DNA of 64,000 nt. Origin: Chamaea fasciata. Its lineage: Eukaryota; Chordata; Aves; Passeriformes; Sylviidae. Position numbers and translations under genes: made by a program. Below are positions 1-10,500 of the stretch, piece by piece. The first letter of the stretch is position 1; each line of letters begins with the position of its first letter. Location of the stretch: positions 64,429,414 to 64,493,413 of the forward strand of contig JARCOQ010000005.1 of assembly GCA_029207755.1 (NCBI GenBank), in the 5' to 3' direction. The notes below the pieces were generated by a model, which was given only the letters and a program-made list of their open reading frames with translations, ran no database searches and was not told the origin of the DNA.

Positions 1-1632
1 TCCTGCCAAGTAACTCCATCCCTCCCCAGCCACTTCCTCACTTTCCAGTTTTTCTTGCAAACCATGGCGGGGGGCTGCAAGGGGCAAGGAACACTGCCCC
101 CTGCCATCACCACACATCGGGGCACTTGATCTTAGCACCCAAACAGGGGGAGAGAGGGAAGAAAAAAAAGGTGGGGGAGAGGGAACTCACTTCCCTTCAG
201 ATCAGCGCTTTCCAGCTTATCCTCTCTGTGGCTATCCTCACCATTCGTCCTCTTCCCCACCACTCCCTGTCCCCACCAGATTCATGCTTCCCCTAAGGCA
301 CATATTTGCCCTGTGTTGATTATTATTTTCAGTGGCTGCAAACAGGAGTGGCCACACACTGCTGAGGTGTCTCAGGTTTCTGTGGGTGCCACTTCTGGTG
401 GTGAATGGAGAAGGGCCACTTTCCCATGTCTCTGTCGAGATGTATTCCCCATGCATCTCCCTGATCCCTCCCAGGCTCTGGGTAACCCCAAGCACTGGCC
501 TCATCTCCACACCTCCCACCTTCTGTGGATGACTCCTCCCGAGAAGCCAAGGAGGGCACAAAGAAGGGGTTGACGGTAGCCTTAGATCTACGTCACCTCT
601 GCCATGTGTTCCCATGTGCACTATCACTGCCCTTCACAGCACCCTCCCCCAAGGGGAGGAAGGGGAGAACGGAGAGGCCCCCGAGCTGCTGTTTGCTTTG
701 CCATTGATAGAGTCAGGGCTGGGCAGCAGGGCTAGGAAACTCCAGGCTCTTGCCAGAAGGATTTGGATGACTCCAGGCGATTTGCCCAGGAGGGAGGGCC
801 TTGGAGGCTGAAGGGCTAGGGATGTCCGAGGTGATCTACCAGCACCATGCAAACCTGCCTGCCCACTCCTCCCCAGGTGGGGAAGCCCACCTTGTCAACA
901 GGAAGCAAAGGCAGAGCTTCTCTGGTAGTTTGCTCATGGCTTCCTCCTGATCTCCTTCACCCAAACCCACTATCCAGAAGACCCTTTGCACTGCGCCTAT
1001 CTGGGGGGGTGAGTGTTGGACCACCACTGGCAAGATCAGCCATGCTGGGACTAGGAGATGTGGAAGGCAAGGGAGAGGGGGGCAGGTCTAGAGCCCAAAA
1101 AGCTCCACAAGCAGCAGGAGAGCAAACGCGTTTACTTCAGCCCCATTTGCACCCGAGAGCTTGGAGAGCAGGTCTCCAGATGCCTTTTTCTCTGTGATCT
1201 GGCCAGGACCAACACAGAGAAGAATCTACAGAGCAGGAGAAGCAAAAGGTGAGCAAGACCCAGAACAGGGTGAGAAGACTCTAAGAAAACATGGGCAACT
1301 GTAAAAATTAAGAAGTTACCTGCAAAGCGACCGAAGTCAGGGTGGCAAGGGGGCGGGGAGGGAAGTTGGGGAGGTTTAGAGACAGGAGCCCACCCCTGCC
1401 CCTGGGCCCGCGGCCGCCCCGGTAGCGGTACGTGCATACGCCATGCACACAAGGCAACTTTATTATTCACTGGCACGCTCACACGAAGCCACGCATCTCT
1501 CCCTAAGTTATATTTATAGCTGTTCCTCAGAGCGAACGCAAATGAAACAATACAGTATTTTCCTAAGGGAGAAAAACCCTTCCCGCTCTCATGCTGGTGA
1601 GGAGAACAGCGCGCCCCGGTACCGCCTCTTAC

Positions 1633-1850
1633 CCGGGTCCTGCCGAGGGCTGCCGCCTGCTCCAGCCTTGCCGAGCCAACATCAGAGGAAGGGGAAAGCG
1701 GCCGGTCTCTTCATCTCACCATGAAATGTCTCAGCCGGACCGGAGGAATCAGGGAAGTGTCTCTGCAGTCCTCGCTCGCCTCCTGCCTAGGTTTATTTTT
1801 TCCCCCTCCAAAGAGCTACTTCTCCGCTGCGACCTGCTCCTCTCCTAACT
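1633..1850 (-). other. Possible non-coding first exon with promoter
   Basis: On the minus strand a CpG-bearing stretch ends in a good donor, CCGG followed by GTAAGAGG, with the GT at 1632-1631. The 5' boundary is not defined. A second minus-strand donor-like site, GCAG followed by GTAACTT, lies near 1315-1320 and could end a second untranslated exon. By synteny the candidate owner is KCNJ4, whose coding exon would lie outside the window. Nothing in the sequence proves transcription. Confidence 0.25.
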
Positions 1851-3809
1851 CTGCCCTGCCCACGCCAGCTCTCTCCTTCTGCCTCTCAGAATTTTTTGCT
1901 CCCAGGAGCGTCCATCCCACGGAGTGCTGATGTGCCTTCGTGGCTCAGAGACGGGTTTAGGTCTCCCCCTCCTGCCTGGCTCCCTCCTTCTCTGGCATTG
2001 TTTGCCCGTGGCCCTTGCTGCCCTCCTGCTCTAGTCCCCAGATCCCCCCTCTCCCTGACACTCTTCCTCCCTTTGCGCTCCGCTCCCTTTCCCTGGCTGC
2101 CTCTCCCCCTCGCTGATTGCTATGCAGTCTGTAGCTGAGAAGTCAGTAACTCTGTGGTAGGATCCAACAGCTTTCCGCTACTTTAGCCCATCCTCGCATG
2201 TGAGCTCAGAGCTGCAGAGCCGCCATGGGGGAGACAGAGCAACCATTGGCAGCGGGAAAGGGTTGGTGGGGCCACCAGATGCCCCCAAGGAGGTGAATCC
2301 TCCTCCTGGGCTGCTGCACAGAGATTAAGTAACTACTGTCAGAGGGTTTTTTCCCACCTGGATTTGGAATGCTGGGCTGACACCTTGCCCTGAGGAAGGA
2401 CCAGGCTCTCCCAGCTGATGCAGAGTGTTTGCTGTGGGGCATTGCCTCTCCACTCTAGAGAGCTGGAGATTTACAGCTGGGATGAGTAATGCTGGGACAG
2501 GAGTGTGGACATGGAGGGGCCAGCCCTCAGGGTTCCAGGATAGTGCACAGCCTCCTGGGAAACCTGTCCAAGAATCCACTTTTGAGTCTCCATGGCCATC
2601 AGCATCTCAGAGGTCACGTCTTGGTGACAAGGGGAGAAGGCAAAGGCAGCAAAGCCAGAGGCTGAAACGACCTCTGACCACACAGGCCATGGCTGTAGGC
2701 ACAGGGTCCTGGGGACAGCCCTGCTCCAGGATGGCATTTTTGAGGAGATGGTTTCCATCTTGGTGTCTCATCTGCTGTCCCCAGTGTTAAGGCCTGTACT
2801 GAAAAGTCAAAAATAATAAAAACCCCACTTTTTTTGAGTCTTCTCTGGGCCCAAATCCTGCAAGGATCATGAATAACCCTCCCTCCCAAAATCCTCCCAA
2901 GATGTGGCACATGTTGCGGAGCCTGCTGTGCTCCTCCAGCACCAGTGAACACCACCGTGGTGAGCACAGCCTGCTCCCACCTGGCAAAGCCACTGCCAGG
3001 GCAGCAGAGGGTTTAGTAGCCCCATGCAGACGAGCAGCTGCAAACCAGGAGCACATCAGCCTCCTGAATAGTCAATTCACCCCAGTGTACCCATGGCTGC
3101 TCCCTACTGCTCCTGGGGAGCTGCTGCACCTGGATGGAGCAGGGCCAGCCTATCCAGCTCCTCTGCAGCCATCCATATGAGGACCTCGTTCAGGTTCAGG
3201 TTCAGAGGGGTACTTAACCTTCCTGGAAACTCTGTCTCTAGGGCCTGTAGGGCTGCTTCCCAAGAGCAAATGATCAGTATCTGCCCGGCTGCTCTTTGGC
3301 AAAGTGTACCATCCCGCTGGCACCGTGACAGGACTTTCTTCTTCCTGTGGTGAAGGGATGAAGATGGCGCTGAGACATCTTGCTCCTTCCCACACCAAGT
3401 GCAGCCCTGCAACCACCTCAGCTTCAGGTTGGGTTTTGCTCTCTCTGCCTTTTGCTCCTCATTGCTGGTGCCCCCTGATACCTCATCACATTTCCCTCTG
3501 CCTTTGCAGCAGGAGAATGGATAGCTGAACCTTGTGCATGGTGTGGCAGCCTGGCACTGCCAAGAGATAGGTGGCACTTCCAGAGCCAGTGAGAGAGACA
3601 TGGGAATGCCACATTGAAGATGTCACCAGTCCCCTGCCGTCCTTGTGCCCCCCAAGTGTCACGCCCTGACAACCCCATGGCCGCCGGCCCCAGCAGCGGG
3701 GTGGCTCACACTCACCACCCCCGCCTGTCTCCACCAGCACCGTCTTTAATAAGAAGTGTGGAATATTTTAGCACCTATGTAAAAGCCACCACAGACGGTG
3801 GTGGCAGCC

Positions 3810-3823
3810 GTTGCCAGGGAGAC
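3810..3823 (+). promoter_or_regulatory. RFX X-box-like motif 1
   Basis: The sequence GTTGCCAGGGAGAC fits the two-half-site form of RFX binding sites (GTNRCC, short spacer, RGNNAC). Two more similar motifs occur 1.1 kb downstream. Confidence 0.35.
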
Positions 3824-3884
3824 ACTCCCAAAAATAGCCCCACTCCGCCAACCTTTCCCAGTGCTGCTGTGGGGATTGAGGGAG

Positions 3885-4115
3885 GCAGAGGGCTAGAGGG
3901 ATGGAGGGATGGAAGGGTGGAACAAGGGATGGATAGAGAGATGGATGAAGGGAGGGAAAGAGAGTCATAGAGATGGACATAGAGGAATCTTTGGAGGGAT
4001 GAATGGAGAGGTGAATGGAGAGAGGAGGAGGGAGGGGTGGTTGAAAAGATGAAGGGAAGAATTAATAGAGAGAGGGAGAGAGGGATAGCTGGAGATGGAT
4101 GGAGAGATGGGTGCA
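3885..4115 (+). repeat. GGAT/GAGA purine-rich minisatellite
   Basis: Degenerate repeats of GGATGGA, GGAGGGAT and GAGAGA run for about 230 bp and leave the minus strand purine-poor. It is a simple-sequence repeat of uneven unit length. The minus-strand frames across it read as Ser/Pro/Leu-rich low complexity and are not genes. Confidence 0.8.
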
Positions 4116-4937
4116 GTGGAAAGCAAGAGCTCCTGGGAAGGTGAGCAAACGCTGCCTGCCCCTTCTCCTGCCTGAGCATGAAGAGAAGAGCTACCCCTGC
4201 TTGGACACCTGTGGTCCTGCATTTCTGTGATACCAGCTAAGCCAGCACAAACCCTTAAGCCCTCTCTGCACTGAGTAGGTCTGATTTTGGGTGTTTAAAC
4301 CAGAGAACAAAGTTTTGGACTCCTTAGCACCTTCCATGCTCCCTCTGCAGTATTCCTCCAACCATCCCATCTCTGTCCCCAGTGTTCCAGAACTGCCTAG
4401 CCAATCTGACCTGGTCATGGGGGCAGTGATAGTGAGACACAGAGGTGGCCCATGGTGCTCAACCCCACCATGTTCCTTAGCCCTTCTGGGAATGCAGAAT
4501 AATTTCCCTCTCTTAGACAAATCCCTGAGGCTGCCCACTCTCCCAGAAGGTCTGGATGCAGCCTGAGTTACATCCTGCAGGAGAAATGGGAGGGGACACC
4601 TGGAACATCACTAGGGGCAAAAGCACAGAAGCCTTCCTGATAGAAGGAAACAAATGTTTTAGTGATAAGGAAATGCTCTTTTGGCCCTCTTCTTGTTCCA
4701 TAGCCATCACCTCACAGAACAGGCAGAGGTGGAGAAGGGCCCTGGATGAAGCTGCTGCTGCTGCTGCTGGGCCCATGGGCTCTGCAGGAGGAGCCTTCCA
4801 GACCAGCAGATACAGAGAGGGAAACCCCAAAAATAGAACTAAAGGAGGAGGGGTTGGGGGGGAGGAGGCAGGAGAAATAAACCAAACAACCCCAAAATCT
4901 CATTTTCAATATCAAATCCCAGCTCACTTGCCTCCTT

Positions 4938-4975
4938 GTCACCCTGGCGACATTCCTTGTGGTCACCATGGAAAC
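4938..4975 (+). promoter_or_regulatory. Paired RFX X-box-like motifs 2 and 3
   Basis: GTCACCCTGGCGAC at 4938-4951 and GTCACCATGGAAAC at 4962-4975 both match the imperfect inverted half-site layout of an X-box, with start-to-start spacing of 24 bp. They lie about 2.5 kb upstream of the KDELR3 ATG, so they may equally serve a gene outside the window. Confidence 0.35.
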
Positions 4976-7105
4976 GGGAGGCATGGAGAGAGCATCACCA
5001 TGCAGGGTGGTGGCAGCACCCGGCATTATTTTGGGAGGCAGGGAGACACTCTGTGCAAGGCACTTTGCATTGTGGCAGGGCGGGAGGAGGGAAGGTTTAT
5101 TTTTGGTTGGTCCCACTCCATGTGCCAATTTTTTCTTCTCTAAGAGCCTGGGTGTCCCTTGCCCTGCAGCAGGTTTCCTGTGGCACTCATGTGCCACACA
5201 GGGATGTCCTATGGGGATACCCCAGCCCTACCACCCCATTCCATCTGGGTGAGCTTGATTGGGCTGCTCCCATGAAGTCCCTCTAATGGTCACCTCAGCT
5301 GGTGGTTCCTGGTGCTACAGTGGGAGATAATGCTGGGACTCAGAGCCCATCAGTTCTTCCTGGGAAGGCGCAAGATGAAGAGAATAAACCTTTGCCACCC
5401 CACTGCAGGAGGCTTCTTTCCTTGGGTGGGACAAGAAGCTGCAAAGAGGAGTGCAGGGTCAAGAGAAAGACAAGGGCTCTCAGACATTGCACTCCAGGGG
5501 ATTGGAAGGGAATCTCTTGGAAGAGAGGACCCCAAATCTGTTCCTTCCCCCCAACTTTACATCCCTGCTCCATGGGTCAGAACTCTTTGCCCACCTGCAA
5601 AAGGACTTGGGATACCAGGGACCTGCATGGCCACCAGGTCTGGGGCTTGGCTTTCACCAGGACCCACTTGGCCTTGCAAAGCCCTGCTGAAATCCCAGGC
5701 AGCTCCACCCTGATGTCTGGAAACCCAGCTCAGGCAGTCCCAACTCCTTTGCTCTAATCCGCCTTTGTCTCACCACATCAACACTGCCTCAGTGCCCTGG
5801 CTGGGAACAGGCAGGGATGTCTCCAGTATCGTGGGGCCAAGCAGGTGTTTTCCAAGCCAGCCTGTGAATCCATCTGGAAAAACTCTATGATGCAGGTGCT
5901 GGAGCTTCAGAGAGGGAAAACACAACCGCCAACCTAATGGGCAGGGAAGAAATGTATGCAAATGTATTCAGAAAGGGATCCGGTGATGCTAATACGCTTG
6001 TTAATCCTCTCAGAAAGCACCCAGAATGATACTTTTACACTTTGGTCGTTAAGGATTTTACTCCAAGCAAGCCCATAAGGACAGAGAGAAATGTGTAGGG
6101 GTTGGCCACAGGTCATGGCTGGGGACAGGGAGGGCAGCAGCCAGAGCCAGCTTTGGGACAGGAGCAGGCAGGATCACACAACCCAAGAGTAACCAAATTA
6201 GACCCACGGCCAGATATGATTTGCTCAGGGACAAGGAGACAAAACTTTCATTTGGTTGTACTAAAGCAACTTTAAATTAGTGATTAGATATTGACTATCT
6301 AATTGCTGGGTCTGATGCAGAGGTCTCCCCACTGCTCCATGAAATCTCCCTGCGTAACTGTTGCTCCAAGGACAAGGTTCATCCAAAACAAGCTGGTCAC
6401 CCAGCTTAATATATTTTCAAATATATTAAAATTTTCTAACAGTCACTACTAAGCTCCTTTCTGTGAAATCTATAAAGTCATCAGCAACCATGTGCTTCTT
6501 TCACTCAGCACATTCCCTAACTAATCTGTAACCCTCTTGCAGGAATCCAGGACTAATATTTTCAGTGAAGTTTGTTTCAAACCAGCCCTTGGGAGGATCT
6601 TTTGTTTTCTCCGGGATGGTGCACAGGGATCCACACTGCTCCAGATAGGGCACATGAAGAAAGGGGTGCCTGGTGGGGCAGACACCAGGGAATGGCTGTC
6701 CATGAAGAGCTGTGAAAGAGCCGCAATGCATTGATAATTCAAATATCTCTCCACTTCTTCTTTGGCTCCAGAAGACAAGGCAGAGCACTGGTGAGAAGGT
6801 GCTGGAGGTGGGATGGGGCCGAGAAGGACAGAGAACAGAAGGCTGCTGACTGGAAGCAGGATAGAGGTTATTGCACCCACGGCGAATATTCCTGGAAAGC
6901 CTGGCCCTCGCTGGAGGGTGTGTCCTCAAGGCCAGAGGATGGGAATCCTGTTCCCTCTGCCTTTTCCACTTTAACCACGCTTCCGTGTGTAACTTGAGAC
7001 AAGCAGGGGAGAAAAAAGAGGAAGGAAAAAAAAGAAAAAGGGAAAAATAGCGCAGTTATTCCCGCCTCTGCCTCCTCCTCTCTCTCCTCCCCGGCCAGCC
7101 AGGAG

Positions 7106-7113
7106 CCACGTCA
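7106..7113 (-). promoter_or_regulatory. UPRE-like element upstream of KDELR3
   Basis: CCACGTCA on the plus strand reads TGACGTGG on the minus strand, the consensus UPR element bound by XBP1 and ATF6. It lies about 370 bp before the KDELR3 ATG, in the likely promoter or 5' UTR. No CCAAT box stands nine bases before the CCACG, so it is not a classical ERSE-I. KDEL receptor 3 is a known unfolded-protein-response target, which makes the site plausible; function is inferred. Confidence 0.5.
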
Positions 7114-7481
7114 CCGTCACCCAGCACTGGCTTCGGAACTGCTCAGCCTGGAGAGCTCTCCGGGACACAAACTCCAACTTTCAGCCCAAAGCAGAGGGAG
7201 GAAGGCCCGAGACTGGGAGAGGGAGAATCCACCTCGGTGGAAAAATAAACAAGGGAGACATCCAGCCTGGCAGGGGAAAGGCATCTGCAGCCACGGGAGA
7301 GGGGAGACTGAACTTTGCACTACAAGAAGGAAGGGCTCCGTGCTCACGGAAAAAGGAAAGTTGAACTGAAGGAAACTGTTCATTCAGTTGAGGCTCGGTG
7401 GAGAAAAACTTCACGCCCTTGCCCTCCTTGCCGGCAGAAAGAGACCCACTCCCTCCACCCCAGAAGAGTCCTCCTGGCACC

Positions 7482-7572
7482 ATGAACATCTTCCGCATCC
7501 TGGGGGATGTCTCCCACTTGCTGGCCATCATTATTCTCCTGGTGAAGATCGTGAAGTCCAAGTCCTGTGCTG
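7482..7572 (+). CDS. KDELR3: KDELR3 coding exon 1
   Basis: Encodes residues 1-30 and the first base of G31: the start Met, R5 and H12 of helix 1. The donor is GCTG followed by GTGAGT. Confidence 0.96.
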
Positions 7573-10500
7573 GTGAGTGCTCCCATGCCCCAGGGAAGGA
7601 GGGTGGCCCTTCTCGGAGGGCAGTTCGGCAAAGGGTACAACAAGATGGGAGAGCTGGAAAGGCCAGTGGTAGCCCATATGAACGGGCAGCCCTCCCCCGT
7701 GGGCTCTTTGAGGGAAGTCACCTTCATCTGGGAGGTTTCCCTGCTAGGAGAGGGCTGTGTTGGAAGGATGTGATGTGGCAAGGCGCACAGCCTCAGGCAG
7801 GTGTTGGTCGCAGGGTGGTGAAGTGAAGGAGAGGGTAGTCAGGCTGGAGGGAGGTGGAAAATGAGAACAAGAGGTTGTGGTGGCACCAACCCCGACAACC
7901 TGGAGACGAAGCTGTTTTAGGTTGGAGGTTCTGCCAGTGGTGGACAGGTGCCAGAGGCTGCCCCATCTCAGGGCAAAGAAATCAGGACAGCAGCTTCCTG
8001 CAGGAGAGTTTTGCTAACAGTCCCCTCCTCATGAGATTTTGGGGCTGGGCTGCTGGGGCTGTGGCCATTATTACAGGTACAGAAGTGGGTGGGCCTGTCT
8101 GCATCTCTCTGCCAGCAGTGGCCAAGTTCCATCAGTGCCCCAGGGCTGGTCCTGCAGCTCTTCCTACCTGGGGCAGATATCGCATCACACAGTCCCTGGT
8201 GAGGTGGGCAGGCAAAGAGGGAAAGGAGAGAAGATAAAGGCCTTTTGAGGACAGCAAGGACTGAAGTGGCCAAAGTGGTGAACATACCCACCAAGCACCA
8301 GTTCCTACAGGCAGCACTCAGGGGCATCAGCAGGAACCTGCCCTGTTACTTGGGAGACTGGCCACTCTGGGGTAGAGCTACCTCAGCACCCACACAACAG
8401 TCCTGGCTCACAAAACAACACACGTACATACAAGTGCTTCCTAAGGAGTTGTAAGGGGAAACCACCATCCCACAGACCTTTCCCTTCCTCTGCTTTACTT
8501 TCCTTTCATCTCCCTGCCACGCAGGAATCTCTGGGAAGAGTCAGATACTTTTTGCCCTTGTCTTCACAACCCGCTACCTGGACCTGTTCACGAATTTCAT
8601 CTCTGTCTATAACACTGTGATGAAGGTAAGGAGAGGGCAGTGCAGCAGGAGAGGTTCCCCTCAGCTCACTGTGGTTTCTCAGGGAGGTGAGGGTACACAG
8701 TCACTGAGTTTTTCAGCCAGGAAGGGTGGATAAAGATGCTTCCTTTGGTGCCACTATCCCTCCATTGACCAAAAACCCCCTTGCCATAGTCAATAAGTGA
8801 GCTGAGTCATATTTAGTGCCACTAAACCTGGAACAAGACCCCATGAACCAAGCCTGGGTGTCCTTGTACAGCAGCAACATTAAACTGCCACCAAGCCAAC
8901 TTTTTCACAGAGTGCCCCAGAGGGACTCAAATGTGAGATTCTCGTGGTGCGGCAAGCTTTACCTGACCACTGGAATATCTCCAGCAGAAGTCAATCTGTA
9001 AGGCAACACAGGCAAAGCATTCACCATTATCTTGGCTTTTGGGAAAGCTAGCCTCTGTTTAAAGCACAGAAAGTGCAATTGCAGTTTAAGGTCTTACCAT
9101 CTCCCTCCTCTCCCACAGGTAATTTTTTTGATTTGTGCTTATGTCACTGTGTATATGATCTATGTGAAATTCCGGAAAACGTTTGACAGCGAGAACGATT
9201 CCTTTCGCCTTGAGTTCCTGCTGGTCCCTGTCACAGGCCTGTCATTTCTGGAGAACCACAGCTTCACCCTCTTGGAGGTAAGGAAAAGTTGAGGCAGGAG
9301 AAGGGAAGGGAAGCACCAGCAGCCTGACACCAGACAGCAGAGTGAGCAGCGTGTTGAATAGCTGAGGTTTTTAACAGCAAAAGCAGGCAGGAAAGGCAAA
9401 GTTGGCAGGCCTTGAAGACAGTACCATCCATAGTGCAGCTCAGTGCTGTCCCCTCTCACTCCCAGTACAGCAAGTTCATTTTCCCCAGTTTCAGCAGCAA
9501 TGCTCATCCCCCTCACACATCAGTGATTTGCTAAACGAAAAGCTTTGGGTCTTAACACATACTAACCAGCACTGACCCCCCACGGCCTTCATTTTGCACC
9601 TCACAGATACTCTGGACCTTCTCCATCTACCTGGAGTCCGTGGCAATCCTTCCTCAGCTCTTCATGATCAGCAAGACAGGGGAAGCAGAGACCATCACGA
9701 CACACTACCTTTTCTTCCTGGGCCTCTACCGTGCTCTCTACATTGCCAACTGGGTCTGGCGCTACCACACAGAGAATTTCTATGACCAGATCGCTGTCGT
9801 TTCCGGGGTGGTACAAACCATCTTCTACTGTGACTTCTTCTATCTCTACGTCACCAAAGGTAGGCAAACAGGTTGCTGTAATACTGAAAAGTTCATTCAA
9901 TATTCTTGCAGTATAGGGTGGAGCTGCAGCTTGCCATGTGTTAATCCTTACTATTTTTTGCTGTGTTTATGATGCATATTATGCACCTGAAGTCCAAATT
10001 AAAAAACATACCTATTGATTGAGAGTGGGCATCACGGATTGCAAGGCTCTGGGGGTGTGTGTGAAACACAGAAAGAATTAAACCAGAGTTAAGCCTGGTT
10101 TAACCTCACCTTGGAAAGTTAACAACTGAGGTACATTCAATTCTACATATATTTTGAAAGACTATGAATCATGCAAAAAAAAAACCCCAAACAAAACAAA
10201 ACAAACAAAACAAAACACAACACCCCAACCTAAAAAGCTTTGAGGGGGAGAAAATAGCTGCAGGAAGACAATGTACCTGAGAAAGCAACTGCAGACATAT
10301 GGAGATATGAAACCTTTGTTTCCTTTGATAGAGAAGATCAAGTTCTTGATCATCAAGAACTGATTCTGTAGGAAGATGGGCATCTGCATGGACAAGACAC
10401 TCCTGTTTTCCAAAATCAGATGCCCCTTCCATTTCAGCACCATGCTTTGGTAAATGCCTACCAGAGCTTAAAAGCGCACCAAGGGCATAAATCCTGAAAG

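Larger units (their letters stand above)
1..7100. other. GC-rich upstream intergenic region
   Basis: No coding exon is recognisable on either strand. The open frames here show no family motifs and lack matched splice sites. The stretch is clearly richer in G+C than the DNA beyond 13 kb. It contains a purine-rich GGAT minisatellite near 3.9-4.1 kb, a short CTG/GCT run near 4.75 kb, three X-box-like motifs and one possible minus-strand non-coding exon near 1.6-1.85 kb. In mammals KCNJ4 lies upstream of KDELR3 on the opposite strand, so its promoter or first non-coding exon could fall here; that is inference from synteny only. Confidence 0.5.

Noticed and set aside
2270..2295. CTCF-like CCACCAGATGCCCCC
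   Set aside because: It departs from the CTCF core at the GGC position; too weak without a matrix score.
3104..3601. 165-codon minus-strand open frame
   Set aside because: GC-rich chance frame without family features or splice sites.
4556..5143. 195-codon plus-strand open frame
   Set aside because: No recognisable domain, low-complexity patches (an alanine run from GCTGCTG) and no promoter or splice context.
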